From Allodiplogaster sudhausi (taxonomy: Eukaryota; Nematoda; Chromadorea; Rhabditida; Diplogasteridae): a stretch of DNA of 64,000 nucleotides. The stretch spans positions 2,560,501 through 2,624,500 of the forward strand of contig CALZFC010000019.1 in the NCBI GenBank assembly GCA_945643635.1, in the 5' to 3' direction. The number at the start of each line of letters is the position of its first letter. The first letter of the stretch is position 1. Under the pieces are notes generated by a model. It was not told the origin of the DNA. It was given only the letters and a program-made list of their open reading frames with translations, and ran no database searches. Positions 39,759 to 49,020 of this stretch are shown here, piece after piece. Both the position numbers and the translations under genes were made by a program.

Positions 39759-40910
39759 CCTCCCTCACTCTCTCGTCCTCTCTCTGATCTTAATTTTGGT
39801 CTCATCAAAGGCGTGCCGTCATCCGGCTGCTCTGAGTCTACCATCGTCGTCAGCACTTTTAATAGCAGCCAGCGAAAGAGACAGCCTGGCAAGAACGGCC
39901 AGCATTCACATCTTTCTCTCTGAGAAGAAGGAGGCTTACACTTAAGGGGGGCACGGTCCGCTGAAAGTTCAATCTTGGGCAAAGTGGCAGATGAGCATGC
40001 TCTTTCTTTCTATCTCTCTCTCTCTCTCACTCTCTCTCTCTCTCTCTTTATCTCTCTCTTCTCTCTCACCTCCCTCTCTCTGTCTCTCTCTAAATCTAAT
40101 ACTTTCTAACCCAACTTTCTCTCTCTTCGTCAATCTCTACCAATTTCCAGACAGAAGTTGAGTATGAATGAATAAATCTATGCAGGCAAATACAATGTAT
40201 GCCTGAATGTACATAAGTGCAAAACAGTAGAATATTGAAGAATTATTTGGAGAGACATGGAAATTTCATGTGCATGCTCTCGCTTCCATCTATTGGGCTG
40301 CGCAGACGATTAAAAAGGAGTGATCAGATGTTCGAAATTTTATAATGTATCATTTTGCGAGAACGCAATGAATACGAATGGTTTCACATATTTCACTTTT
40401 TTCGAACATTCTTCAATCGTCTCTCTCTCTCCTTTCTCTCTCTCTTTCTCTCTCCTTTCTCTCTCTATTTCTCCCTCTCTCTCTCTGTCTCTCTCTCTCA
40501 CTCTTTCTCTCTGGTTTGCTGTTGCCTTGCGAGGTCTTTACATCATTCTTTTTAAGCCGAAAACGACCCGGCGGAACGGCGGCATCGGAAAAGAATTTTT
40601 CACGCTGTTCGCCGCCGGACTAACTAATCACTCGCGATAGTTGTCTCTTGCTCTCTCGCTCTCTTTCCCTCGCTCTTTTTCTCTTTCTCTTTCTCTCTTT
40701 CTTTCGCTCACACTGGTTCTCTCTCTCTCTCTCTCTCTCTCTTTATCTAGGCCGATCTCGTGACTTGAAATAGATGCGAAAACGAAAATTCACATCTAAA
40801 TCCCGTCATGTGATAAGGGAAACAATGAACACAAGTACGACAAGGTCGTATATTTTAAGAGCTAAATTGGGCTTCTTCCTTGAATCCCTCACAGATTGGA
40901 CCAGTGGATA

Positions 40911-40962
<52 letters not shown>

Positions 40963-41700
40963 ACCAGGAAGTCTTTACGCGAATGAATACACTTTCTTCC
41001 GGAAAAAAACGAACACCACTCTTATTTCTATGCCGCTCAAAACTGTGCGTGGAACTCTCATGTGAAAAGAAGCCTCAAACAAGAGTACAACTGACCGAAA
41101 GGCCAAGGCTTCGGAATGGCCAGAAAGTGGGAACTCAGAACGAGGATCGGTGCCATTTGATACGTCCTTGCGTGGTGGACTTCTTATACTTCCTTCTTCT
41201 AAAGCAAACATGGAAGTGGACCAACACATCATCCGCATTCAAAATGCACAACGCATGGCGAAGCGAACAAACATCTTGGTCTTTCTTCTTTTGCAAAAAA
41301 GTTCTTTCACATGGACAGTGCTATTTTTACGAGACATGGAATTTGTGCAAGACAAGTAAACCCGTAGAAAAGAACAAATAAATGTCAATTCACAAAGTTT
41401 AAAGTGATGTAAAGGTTCAAGTTCATTTATACCTTTATTCACAATGAAACAAAAGGATTGGCTTGTACAAACTACACATGAAGAAAATGTTTGTGAGCGC
41501 GAAAAGTAAGTTAGCTTTAGTGAAGCTCACATCACATTCAGACCTCTACTTCAGTACGGATCGTTTTACTTCTCTAATTCTGCTTTGGAATGAATCTCGA
41601 TTTTTATTCTCGGACAGCGGATAATTAGAGAGCTCATCACATGCTCGGGAGTGCATTCACGGGGCGCTTTCTTGTTGCGATTGAAAGAAGAACTCTTTCG

Positions 41701-41750
<50 letters not shown>

Positions 41751-41820
41751 TTCTCTTTCTCTCTCTCTCACTGTCTCTTTCACTCTCAATCACAATTCTG
41801 GCTAACCCCGAAACTACATA
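35309..41820. repeat. Microsatellite-rich intergenic region before the LTR array
   Basis: GA arrays at about 36018-36055, 37568-37610 and 40912-40958; CT arrays at about 38568-38613, 38640-38660, 39718-39755, 40010-40075 and 41706-41742; long imperfect CT-rich stretches at 36165-36385 and 38190-38420. Poly-C at about 36925-36937. A 125-codon frame at 38708-39085 begins with a hydrophobic segment but lies in DNA open in several frames. No gene supported. Confidence 0.55.
41817..41820. repeat. Left target-site duplication of the LTR array
   Basis: The bases cata immediately precede the first LTR and follow the last LTR at 49317-49320. The match could be read as five bases (acata) if the LTR is taken to end one base pair earlier. 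It brackets the whole array. Confidence 0.65.
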
Positions 41821-42182
41821 TGTAACGAAATGTCCCATTTCGCACGCTTCACTCCCTATCGTCCTTTCCCTTCTTTGCATATCTAAGTGCAACTCCCCAT
41901 TGCCTTTCTGACTTCCATCCATTCCTAGTCAGTCTCCCTTCGTTGGCTCTTCGTGAGCGGCAGTCTCCCTTCGTTGGCTCTTCGTGAGCGGCAGTCTCCC
42001 TTCGTTGGCTCTTCGTGAGCGGCATTCTCCCCTCGGTGGCTCTTCGTGAGCGGTTCCTTCCTCTTGTTGGCCTGGTGTTGGCCGGATACCGAAGATAAAC
42101 CTCTGAAAACCCAATCCCTCACCTCGTCTTCTACATCGAAAGGCAGTGCAGTGAACTACAATAACAGCGTCTTGTTATTACA
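41821..42182 (+). repeat. LTR A1 (outer left), 362 bp
   Basis: Begins TGTAACGAAATG and ends TTGTTATTACA. Contains three tandem copies of a 31-bp unit (cagtctcccttcgttggctc and 11 more bases) from about 41929. Differs from the outer right LTR by at least one substitution (ccctcacctcg versus ccctcccctcg). Confidence 0.9.
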
Positions 42183-42200
42183 TGGGGGCCGAACCGGGAT
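42183..42200 (+). promoter_or_regulatory. Primer-binding site A, tRNA-Pro type
   Basis: Tgggggccgaaccgggat directly follows the LTR. Its complement is the CCA-bearing 3' end of a tRNA with C discriminator and GGCCGAA-type acceptor, as in nematode tRNA-Pro. The 18-nt match is the usual length. Further copies are at 43599-43616 and 46447-46464. Confidence 0.85.
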
Positions 42201-42287
42201 GTTGGTAGGAGGAGTCCTTAAAGACTATGGTCGGCACTGTAGCCGGGTATAGTCGCCAACAAGTGAACGGGGTTGCAAGAGCGTTCA

Positions 42288-42459
42288 AGTGGAGGCAGTG
42301 CAGAGCGCCGATGAAGGCAGTGCCGAGCGCCGACTGAGGCAGTGCAGAGCGCCGACTGAGGCAGTGCAGAGCGCCGACGGAGGCAGCACAGAGCGCCGAC
42401 GGAGGCAGCACAGAGCGCCGACTGAGGCAGCACAGAGCGCCGATGGAGGCAGCACAGAG
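42288..42459 (+). repeat. Minisatellite, 22-bp unit, in element unit 1
   Basis: About seven to eight copies of gaggcagtgcagagcgccga plus ct/tg/cg, varying at a few positions. The same array recurs at about 43705-43882 and 46553-46730 in the other units. It lies between primer-binding site A and the B-type polypurine tract. Confidence 0.85.
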
Positions 42460-43333
42460 ATCTCAAGAGGAAGAATTGATGAAGGAAAAAGAAAGGAGGC
42501 TTGTTGAAGCTGAGCAGAATAGAGAGCACAGAAGAGAGTTGATTCGATTGGAAAAGCAACAAAGCGAGATGATTGATAAAATTGAAAGAAGCATGAACAT
42601 CAGCAGTGTGCCGCCGTTTAAGGACAAGAAGAACAGCGAGAATAAGAAGAGCTGTAAAGAAGTTGGAGTCCAATCCGAGTTCCAGTCTGAGAAGAGTATC
42701 AGTGAAAGTGGCAGCGAGAATGAGAAGAGCTGTAAAGAAGTTGGGGTGCAATCGGAGACCCAGTCTGAGAAGAGTACCAGTGGAAGCGGTAACTCATGTC
42801 GCAGCGGCAGGTTCAGGAAATGTGTGAAGTGTTATGAATGTGGTGGTTGTGGACACATTCAGAGTGTGTGCCCGACGAAGAGAAGAAGAGAAGACGCTGA
42901 GAGAAAGCAGCAGATGATGTGGAGAATGAAGTGCCAAGAAGAGGCTTGGAGAAGGCCTCAGATGTGGATTGAAAACAAGAAGATGACGGTCCCAGGACAG
43001 AAGAGTCAGGTGGACATTCGCAATGTTATGAGCGTGAAGAGAGGCTCCAGTGATGAGAGTTGTGCTGGTGAAAACGCACTGAAGAAGTACGGCAGGAGCC
43101 AGAATGTGACGAGAGGTCAGAATATCAATGCGATGAATGGAGCTCGGAGTTTGCTGAGGAAATGGTATTCTTTCGGAGAGAAGGCCAGTTGGGCTAAGAA
43201 TGCCAAGGATTCCGAGTTCTGGCCACGGGGCATGCGGTCGAGGGCGACCGCTTCGAAAGGAGGGGGATGTAACGAAATGTCCCATTTCGCACGCTTCACT
43301 CCCTATCGTCCTTTCCCTTCTTTGCATATCTAA
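42443..43333 (+). pseudogene. Truncated gag-like ORF of unit 1
   Basis: An open frame of 296 codons in which minisatellite sequence is fused directly, near 42456-42459, to the second half of the gag-like ORF. The B LTR, its primer-binding site, the leader and about 145 N-terminal codons are missing compared with units 2 and 3. The coiled-coil remainder, the CCHC knuckle and the C-terminus are retained. The fusion keeps an open frame, but its start codon lies inside the minisatellite, so expression is doubtful. A two-base overlap (ag) at the junction suggests slippage or template switching. Confidence 0.8.
43255..43267 (+). promoter_or_regulatory. Polypurine tract A
   Basis: Gaaaggaggggga immediately precedes LTR A2, the standard plus-strand primer position. 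The same tract precedes A3 (46103-46115) and A4 (48942-48954). Confidence 0.85.
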
Positions 43334-43598
43334 GTGCAACTCCCCATTGCCTTTCTGACTTCCATCCATTCCTAGTCAGTCTCCCTTCGTTGGCTCTTCG
43401 TGAGCGGCAGTCTCCCTTCGTTGGCTCTTCGTGAGCGGCATTCTCCCCTCGGTGGCTCTTCGTGAGCGGTTCCTTCCTCTTGTTGGCCTGGTGTTGGCCG
43501 GATACCGAAGATAAACCTCTGAAAACCCAATCCCTCCCCTCGTCTTCTACATCGAAAGGCAGTGCAGTGAACTACAATAACAGCGTCTTGTTATTACA
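43268..43598 (+). repeat. LTR A2 (inner), 331 bp
   Basis: Same ends as A1 but with two, not three, copies of the 31-bp repeat. Followed directly by primer-binding site A at 43599. Confidence 0.9.
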
Positions 43599-43704
43599 TG
43601 GGGGCCGAACCGGGATGTTGGTAGGAGGAGTCCTTAAAGACTATGGTCGGCACTGTAGCCGGGTATAGTCGCCAACAAGTGAACGGGGTTGCAAGAGCGT
43701 TCAA

Positions 43705-43882
43705 GTGGAGGCAGTGCAGAGCGCCGATGGAGGCAGTGCCGAGCGCCGACTGAGGCAGTGCAGAGCGCCGACTGAGGCAGTGCAGAGCGCCGACGGAGGC
43801 AGCACAGAGCGCCGACTGAGGCAGTACAGAGCGCCGACTGAGGCAGCACAGAGCGCCGATGGAGGCAGCACAGAGCGCCGAT
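43705..43882 (+). repeat. Minisatellite, 22-bp unit, in element unit 2
   Basis: Eight units of the gaggcagtgcagagcgccga type between primer-binding site A and polypurine tract B. Also at 46553-46730. Confidence 0.85.
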
Positions 43883-43960
43883 GAGAAAGGAACGTGAGCA
43901 ACCCGGACGAAGGTACCAGAGAGAGGCTACCGTGCGATCGGTCAGCAGGGACGCTGACTT

Positions 43961-43975
43961 GTGGAAGGCGGGGGA
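43961..43975 (+). promoter_or_regulatory. Polypurine tract B
   Basis: Gtggaaggcggggga precedes the B-type LTR exactly as polypurine tract A precedes LTR A; both run ggggga into TGTA. Repeated at 46809-46823. Confidence 0.7.
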
Positions 43976-44132
43976 TGTAGCAGAGAGGCCCATAAGTCCT
44001 GTCCTATATCGCATGGTCGTAGGGGGTGTAGCTCAGTGGTAGAGCAGCCGACTCATGAGTAGGTGGTCCCGGGTTCGAACCCCGGTGCCTCCAGTGATCC
44101 TTTGAGCCTTTCGATGGTACCAGGTCATTACA
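43976..44132 (+). repeat. B-type short LTR (157 bp) containing a tRNA-like gene, unit 2
   Basis: Starts TGTAGCAGAG and ends GGTCATTACA, giving the TGTA/TACA inverted ends also seen in LTR A. It follows a polypurine tract and is followed at once by a primer-binding site for the same tRNA. These three features in the right order support LTR identity, although its two copies in the array are in separate units. Apart from the ends it shares no sequence with LTR A. At 157 bp it falls in the TRIM size class. Nearly half of it is the tRNA-like sequence at 44022-44093. Confidence 0.7.
44022..44093 (+). tRNA. tRNA-like gene (CAT anticodon if standard) inside LTR B, unit 2
   Basis: A 72-nt sequence with A box tagctcagtgg and B box ggttcgaaccc, both matching the Pol III consensus. 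The D stem (gctc/gagc) and T stem (ccggg/cccgg) pair fully. The acceptor stem pairs over seven positions with three G-U pairs. The seven-base loop ctcatga would place CAT at 34-36 after T33, but the anticodon stem (gccga against gtagg) is badly mismatched. It is therefore more likely a tRNA-derived Pol III unit than a working tRNA-Met. No T-run terminator follows inside the LTR. Confidence 0.6.
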
Positions 44133-44170
44133 TGGGGGCCGAACCGGGATTCGATCCCGGGACCTCTCGC
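44133..44170 (+). promoter_or_regulatory. Primer-binding site B, extended to about 38 nt, unit 2
   Basis: Begins with the same 18 nt as site A, then continues through ttcgatcccgggacctctcgc. The complement covers the acceptor end, T arm, variable loop and 3' anticodon stem of a tRNA-Pro (reading gcgagaggtcccggg). Site A stops at the position of the usual m1A58 block. The copy at 46981-47018 differs by one base (a instead of t at 47003). Confidence 0.75.
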
Positions 44171-44873
44171 TGAGGAAGAGAAGAATCGCTGGAAAGGAGG
44201 TTGAGTTTGAGTTTTGCAGAGTCGCAGAGCTTGGCAGTTGTGAGGAGTATTCCTTCCTTGGTTGATGAGCGTTCCAACCAAGTGAAGAAGAGAAGGACGT
44301 CTGAGAAGAGGACGCCAAGGATAGAATTTTTACTCGGTTGAAGTTGCGTTCCAACCGAATAAAGGAGATATTTTGCTGGTTGAAGAAGAAAGAGGAATTT
44401 GCGAGCAGTCCGGAGGAGCAAGGAGATAAATCCCACTTGGTTTGACTCCAAGCGAAGTTTCGAGCAGTTGATTCGGTTGAAGTTGCGTTCCAACCGAATC
44501 AAAGGGAAATCCCGTCTGTACGAAGAGAGAATTCGGGACAGACGAATTCCGGACAGATCAAGTGCAAAGAGAGGCTACGTGCCGAATTGAAAGTGAAGTG
44601 ATCGAGAGGAAGAGAGAATCCGTGAAGAATTGAAAGTCGACCGGACTCGAAGAAGAATTAAGGTCGAAGTGACCAAGGACATTTGTTGAAGTGATTACGT
44701 GTGGAAAGAAGGCGTTGTCCTTGCACGTGGAGTGACAAGCAGTGGTGAACATTTGAAGAGTTCTGAACGCGGAGTGTGTGGTTGTTAGTGTGAGAAACAG
44801 TGAAGAGAGGCGGAGGGACGTATCGAGTTTTGAGGTTGAAGAGGAACTGTTGTTGAGTTGAGTGATTTGAAAC
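44171..44873 (+). other. Leader between primer-binding site B and gag-like ORF, unit 2
   Basis: About 700 bases, purine-rich on the plus strand, with repeated short inverted motifs (cggttgaagttgcgttccaaccg occurs twice, near 44335 and 44476). These could form hairpins and might serve packaging, but no function is shown. Unit 3 has a 9-bp shorter version near 47375. Confidence 0.55.
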
Positions 44874-46181
44874 GTGTTGAACAGTGAGGTAGAGTTGTTC
44901 CCGTTAAGAAGAGTGACGATGTCGAGGAACGGAAAGAAGAAGAGTGGAGGAAGAAGAAAAGGAAGACCAATGGAAGTCTTGCCAGCGATTTCGGAAGAAG
45001 GAGACTATTTGGTGAAGAGCGAGATCAAGGAAAAGATGATCAAAGAGGATCGGAGAAATGAGAAACCGACCGAATGCGATGGTGCGGTGATTGAGAAAAT
45101 GGAAGAAGAAATGTGGATGATGAAATCCAAAGCCGAGGAAATGAGATATGAAGTGGTCGAGCGGACCGAATTGCTGGAGAAAATGGCAGAAGATGAAATG
45201 TATACAAGGAAAGATACCTTGCTCGGTGCAAAGTATGATCTTATTGAATATGGAAGAATGCTCGAGGACAACCAGTCGCTCATGAATGGCATGATGAAAA
45301 TGATCAGATCTCAAGAGGAAGAATTGATGAAGGAAAAAGAAAGGAGGCTTGTTGAAGCTGAGCAGAATAGAGAGCACAGAAGAGAGTTGATTCGATTGGA
45401 AAAGCAACAAAGCGAGATGATTGATAAAATTGAAAGAAGCATGAACATCAGCAGTGTGCCGCCGTTTAAGGATAAGAAGAACAGCGAGAATAAGAAGAGC
45501 TGTAAAGAAGTTGGAGTCCAATCCGAGTTCCAGTCTGAGAAGAGTATCAGTGAAAGTGGCAGCGAGAATGAGAAGAGCTGTAAAGAAGTTGGGGTGCAAT
45601 CGGAGACCCAGTCTGAGAAGAGTACCAGTGGAAGCGGTAACTCATGTCGCAGCGGCAGGTTCAGGAAATGTGTGAAGTGTTATGAATGTGGTGGTTGTGG
45701 ACACATTCAGAGTGTGTGCCCGACGAAGAGAAGAAGAGAAGACGCTGAGAGAAAGCAGCAGATGATGTGGAGAATGAAGTGCCAAGAAGAGGCTTGGAGA
45801 AGGCCTCAGATGTGGATTGAAAACAAGAAGATGACGGTCCCAGGACAGAAGAGTCAGGTGGACATTCGCAATGTTATGAGCGTGAAGAGAGGCTCCAGTG
45901 ATGAGAGTTGTGCTGGTGAAAACGCACTGAAGAAGTACGGCAGGAGCCAGAATGTGACGAGAGGTCAGAATATCAATGCGATGAATGGAGCTCGGAGTTT
46001 GCTGAGGAAATGGTATTCTTTCGGAGAGAAGGCCAGTTGGGCTAAGAATGCCAAGGATTCCGAGTTCTGGCCACGGGGCATGCGGTCGAGGGCGACCGCT
46101 TCGAAAGGAGGGGGATGTAACGAAATGTCCCATTTCGCACGCTTCACTCCCTATCGTCCTTTCCCTTCTTTGCATATCTAA
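44874..46181 (+). CDS. Gag-like protein with one CCHC zinc knuckle, unit 2
   Basis: An intact ORF of 435 codons; Met at 44919 (MSRNGKKKSGGRRKGR) is an alternative start giving 420 residues. The N-terminus is basic. Residues about 60-200 are Glu/Lys-rich and likely coiled coil. Two diverged copies of a motif containing KSCKEVGVQSE lie at about 225-270. A C-x2-C-x4-H-x4-C knuckle (CYECGGCGHIQSVC) lies at about 287-300, and a basic tail follows. This is a nucleocapsid-type RNA-binding layout. I see no capsid signature, protease or polymerase. The frame runs through the polypurine tract and ends 66 bases inside LTR A3, so the last 22 codons are LTR-encoded. Units 2 and 3 encode almost the same protein. 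Confidence 0.85.
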   Translation: MLNSEVELFPLRRVTMSRNGKKKSGGRRKGRPMEVLPAISEEGDYLVKSEIKEKMIKEDRRNEKPTECDGAVIEKMEEEMWMMKSKAEEMRYEVVERTELLEKMAEDEMYTRKDTLLGAKYDLIEYGRMLEDNQSLMNGMMKMIRSQEEELMKEKERRLVEAEQNREHRRELIRLEKQQSEMIDKIERSMNISSVPPFKDKKNSENKKSCKEVGVQSEFQSEKSISESGSENEKSCKEVGVQSETQSEKSTSGSGNSCRSGRFRKCVKCYECGGCGHIQSVCPTKRRREDAERKQQMMWRMKCQEEAWRRPQMWIENKKMTVPGQKSQVDIRNVMSVKRGSSDESCAGENALKKYGRSQNVTRGQNINAMNGARSLLRKWYSFGEKASWAKNAKDSEFWPRGMRSRATASKGGGCNEMSHFARFTPYRPFPSLHI

Positions 46182-46446
46182 GTGCAACTCCCCATTGCCT
46201 TTCTGACTTCCATCCATTCCTAGTCAGTCTCCCTTCGTTGGCTCTTCGTGAGCGGCAGTCTCCCTTCGTTGGCTCTTCGTGAGCGGCATTCTCCCCTCGG
46301 TGGCTCTTCGTGAGCGGTTCCTTCCTCTTGTTGGCCTGGTGTTGGCCGGATATCGAAGATAAACCTCTGAAAACCCAATCCCTCCCCTCGTCTTCTACAT
46401 CGAAAGGCAGTGCAGTGAACTACAATAACAGCGTCTTGTTATTACA
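46116..46446 (+). repeat. LTR A3 (inner), 331 bp
   Basis: As LTR A2, with two 31-bp repeat copies and one private substitution (ggatatcg for ggataccg near 46350). Followed by primer-binding site A. Confidence 0.9.
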
Positions 46447-46823
46447 TGGGGGCCGAACCGGGATGTTGGTAGGAGGAGTCCTTAAAGACTATGGTCGGCA
46501 CTGTAGCCGGGTATAGTCGCCAACAAGTGAACGGGGTTGCAAGAGCGTTCAAGTGGAGGCAGTGCAGAGCGCCGATGGAGGCAGTGCCGAGCGCCGACTG
46601 AGGCAGTGCAGAGCGCCGACTGAGGCAGTGCAGAGCGCCGACGGAGGCAGCACAGAGCGCCGACTGAGGCAGTACAGAGCGCCGACTGAGGCAGCACAGA
46701 GCGCCGATGGAGGCAGCACAGAGCGCCGATGAGAAAGGAACGTGAGCAACCCGGACGAAGGTACCAGAGAGAGGCTACCGTGCGATCGGTCAGCAGGGAC
46801 GCTGACTTGTGGAAGGCGGGGGA

Positions 46824-46980
46824 TGTAGCAGAGAGGCCCATAAGTCCTGTCCTATATCGCATGGTCGTAGGGGGTGTAGCTCAGTGGTAGAGCAGCCGAC
46901 TCATGAGTAGGTGGTCCCGGGTTCGAACCCCGGTGCCTCCAGTGATCCTTTGAGCCTTTCGATGGTACCAGGTCATTACA
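46824..46980 (+). repeat. B-type short LTR (157 bp) with tRNA-like gene, unit 3
   Basis: Exact positional counterpart of 43976-44132 (offset 2848), with the same ends and flanks. Confidence 0.7.
46870..46941 (+). tRNA. tRNA-like gene inside LTR B, unit 3
   Basis: Identical by inspection to 44022-44093: intact A and B boxes, paired D and T stems, mismatched anticodon stem. Probably a Pol III promoter unit or tRNA pseudogene. Confidence 0.6.
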
Positions 46981-47018
46981 TGGGGGCCGAACCGGGATTC
47001 GAACCCGGGACCTCTCGC
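46981..47018 (+). promoter_or_regulatory. Primer-binding site B, extended, unit 3
   Basis: Same 38-nt match as at 44133, with gattcgaacccggg here where unit 2 has gattcgatcccggg. Confidence 0.75.
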
Positions 47019-47712
47019 TGAGGAAGAGAAGAATCGCTGGAAAGGAGGTTGAGTTTGAGTTTTGCAGAGTCGCAGAGCTTGGCAGTTGTGAGGAGTATTC
47101 CTTCCTTGGTTGATGAGCGTTCCAACCAAGTGAAGAAGAGAAGGACGTCTGAGAAGAGGACGCCAAGGATAGAATTTTTACTCGGTTGAAGTTGCGTTCC
47201 AACCGAATAAAGGAGATATTTTGCTGGTTGAAGAAGAAAGAGGAATTTGCGAGCAGTCCGGAGGAGCAAGGAGATAAATCCCACTTGGTTTGACTCCAAG
47301 CGAAGTTTCGAGCAGTTGATTCGGTTGAAGTTGCGTTCCAACCGAATCAAAGGGAAATCCCGTCTGTACGAAGAGAGAATTCCGGACAGACGAAGATCAA
47401 GTGCAAAGAGAGGCTACGTGCCGAATTGAAAGTGAAGTGATCGAGAAGAAGAGAGAATCCGTGAAGAATTGAAAGTCGACCGGACTCGAAGAAGAATTAA
47501 GGTCGAAGTGACCAAGAACATTTGTTGAAGTGATTACGTGTGGAAAGAAGGCGTTGTCCTTGCACGTGGAGTGACAAGCAGTGGTGAACATCTGAAGAGT
47601 TCTGAACGCGGAGTGTGTGGTTGTTAGTGTGAGAAACAGTGAAGAGAGGCGGAGGGACGTATCGAGTTTTGAGGTTGAAGAGGAACTGTTGTTGAGTTGA
47701 GTGATTTGAAAC

Positions 47713-49020
47713 GTGTTGAACAGTGAGGTAGAGTTGTTCCCGTTAAGAAGAGTGACGATGTCGAGGAACGGAAAGAAGAAGAGTGGAGGAAGAAGAAAAG
47801 GAAGACCAATGGAAGTCTTGCCAGCGATTTCGGAAGAAGGAGACTATTTGGTGAAGAGCGAGATCAAGGAAAAGATGATCAAAGAGGATCGGAGAAATGA
47901 GAAACCGACCGAATGCGATGGTGCGGTGATTGAGAAAATGGAAGAAGAAATGTGGATGATGAAATCCAAAGCCGAGGAAATGAGATATGAAGTGGTCGAG
48001 CGGACCGAATTGCTGGAGACAATGGCAGAAGATGAAATGTATACAAGGAAAGATACCTTGCTCGGTGCAAAGTATGATCTTATTGAATATGGAAGAATGC
48101 TCGAGGACAACCAGTCGCTCATGAATGGCATGATGAAAATGATCAGATCTCAAGAGGAAGAATTGATGAAGGAAAAAGAAAGGAGGCTTGTTGAAGCTGA
48201 GCAGAATAGAGAGCACAGAAGAGAGTTGATTCGATTGGAAAAGCAACAAAGCGAGATGATTGATAAAATTGAAAGAAGCATGAACATCAGCAGTGTGCCG
48301 CCGTTTAAGGACAAAAAGAACAGCGAGAATAAGAAGAGCTGTAAAGAAGTTGGAGTCCAATCCGAGTTCCAGTCTGAGAAGAGTATCAGTGAAAGTGGCA
48401 GCGAGAATGAGAAGAGCTGTAAAGAAGTTGGGGTGCAATCGGAGACCCAGTCTGAGAAGAGTACCAGTGGAAGCGGTAACTCATGTCGCAGCGGCAGGTT
48501 CAGGAAATGTGTGAAGTGTTATGAATGTGGTGGTTGTGGACACATTCAGAGTGTGTGCCCGACGAAGAGAAGAAGAGAAGACGCTGAGAGAAAGCAGCAG
48601 ATGATGTGGAGAATGAAGTGCCAAGAAGAGGCTTGGAGAAGGCCTCAGATGTGGATTGAAAACAAGAAGATGACGGTCCCAGGACAGAAGAGTCAGGTGG
48701 ACATTCGCAATGTTATGAGCGTGAAGAGAGGCTCCAGTGATGAGAGTTGTGCTGGTGAAAACGCACTGAAGAAGTACGGCAGGAGCCAGAATGTGACGAG
48801 AGGTCAGAATATCAATGCGATGAATGGAGCTCGGAGTTTGCTGAGGAAATGGTATTCTTTCGGAGAGAAGGCCAGTTGGGCTAAGAATGCCAAGGATTCC
48901 GAGTTCTGGCCACGGGGCATGCGGTCGAGGGCGACCGCTTCGAAAGGAGGGGGATGTAACGAAATGTCCCATTTCGCACGCTTCACTCCCTATCGTCCTT
49001 TCCCTTCTTTGCATATCTAA
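47713..49020 (+). CDS. Gag-like protein with one CCHC zinc knuckle, unit 3
   Basis: Intact 435-codon ORF, alternative start at 47758. It differs from the unit 2 protein by very few residues (for example ETMAEDEM where unit 2 has EKMAEDEM). It has the same basic N-terminus, coiled-coil region, duplicated KSCKEVGVQSE motif, CCHC knuckle and LTR-encoded C-terminus, ending inside LTR A4. Two intact near-identical copies indicate recent amplification. No enzymatic domain is present. Confidence 0.85.
   Translation: MLNSEVELFPLRRVTMSRNGKKKSGGRRKGRPMEVLPAISEEGDYLVKSEIKEKMIKEDRRNEKPTECDGAVIEKMEEEMWMMKSKAEEMRYEVVERTELLETMAEDEMYTRKDTLLGAKYDLIEYGRMLEDNQSLMNGMMKMIRSQEEELMKEKERRLVEAEQNREHRRELIRLEKQQSEMIDKIERSMNISSVPPFKDKKNSENKKSCKEVGVQSEFQSEKSISESGSENEKSCKEVGVQSETQSEKSTSGSGNSCRSGRFRKCVKCYECGGCGHIQSVCPTKRRREDAERKQQMMWRMKCQEEAWRRPQMWIENKKMTVPGQKSQVDIRNVMSVKRGSSDESCAGENALKKYGRSQNVTRGQNINAMNGARSLLRKWYSFGEKASWAKNAKDSEFWPRGMRSRATASKGGGCNEMSHFARFTPYRPFPSLHI

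Noticed and set aside
40896..41381. 161-codon plus-strand frame starting in a GA array
   Set aside because: The start lies in the (GA)n repeat and the remainder shows no domain or splice features.
44022..44093. Functional elongator tRNA-Met
   Set aside because: The anticodon stem does not pair and there is no terminator; a tRNA-derived promoter or pseudogene fits better.
44904..45599. 231-codon open frame antisense to the gag-like ORF (also 47743-48438) and 191-codon frames at 42794, 45642 and 48481
   Set aside because: Exact shadows of the purine-rich gag-like ORF on the other strand; no independent start context, motifs or splice signals.
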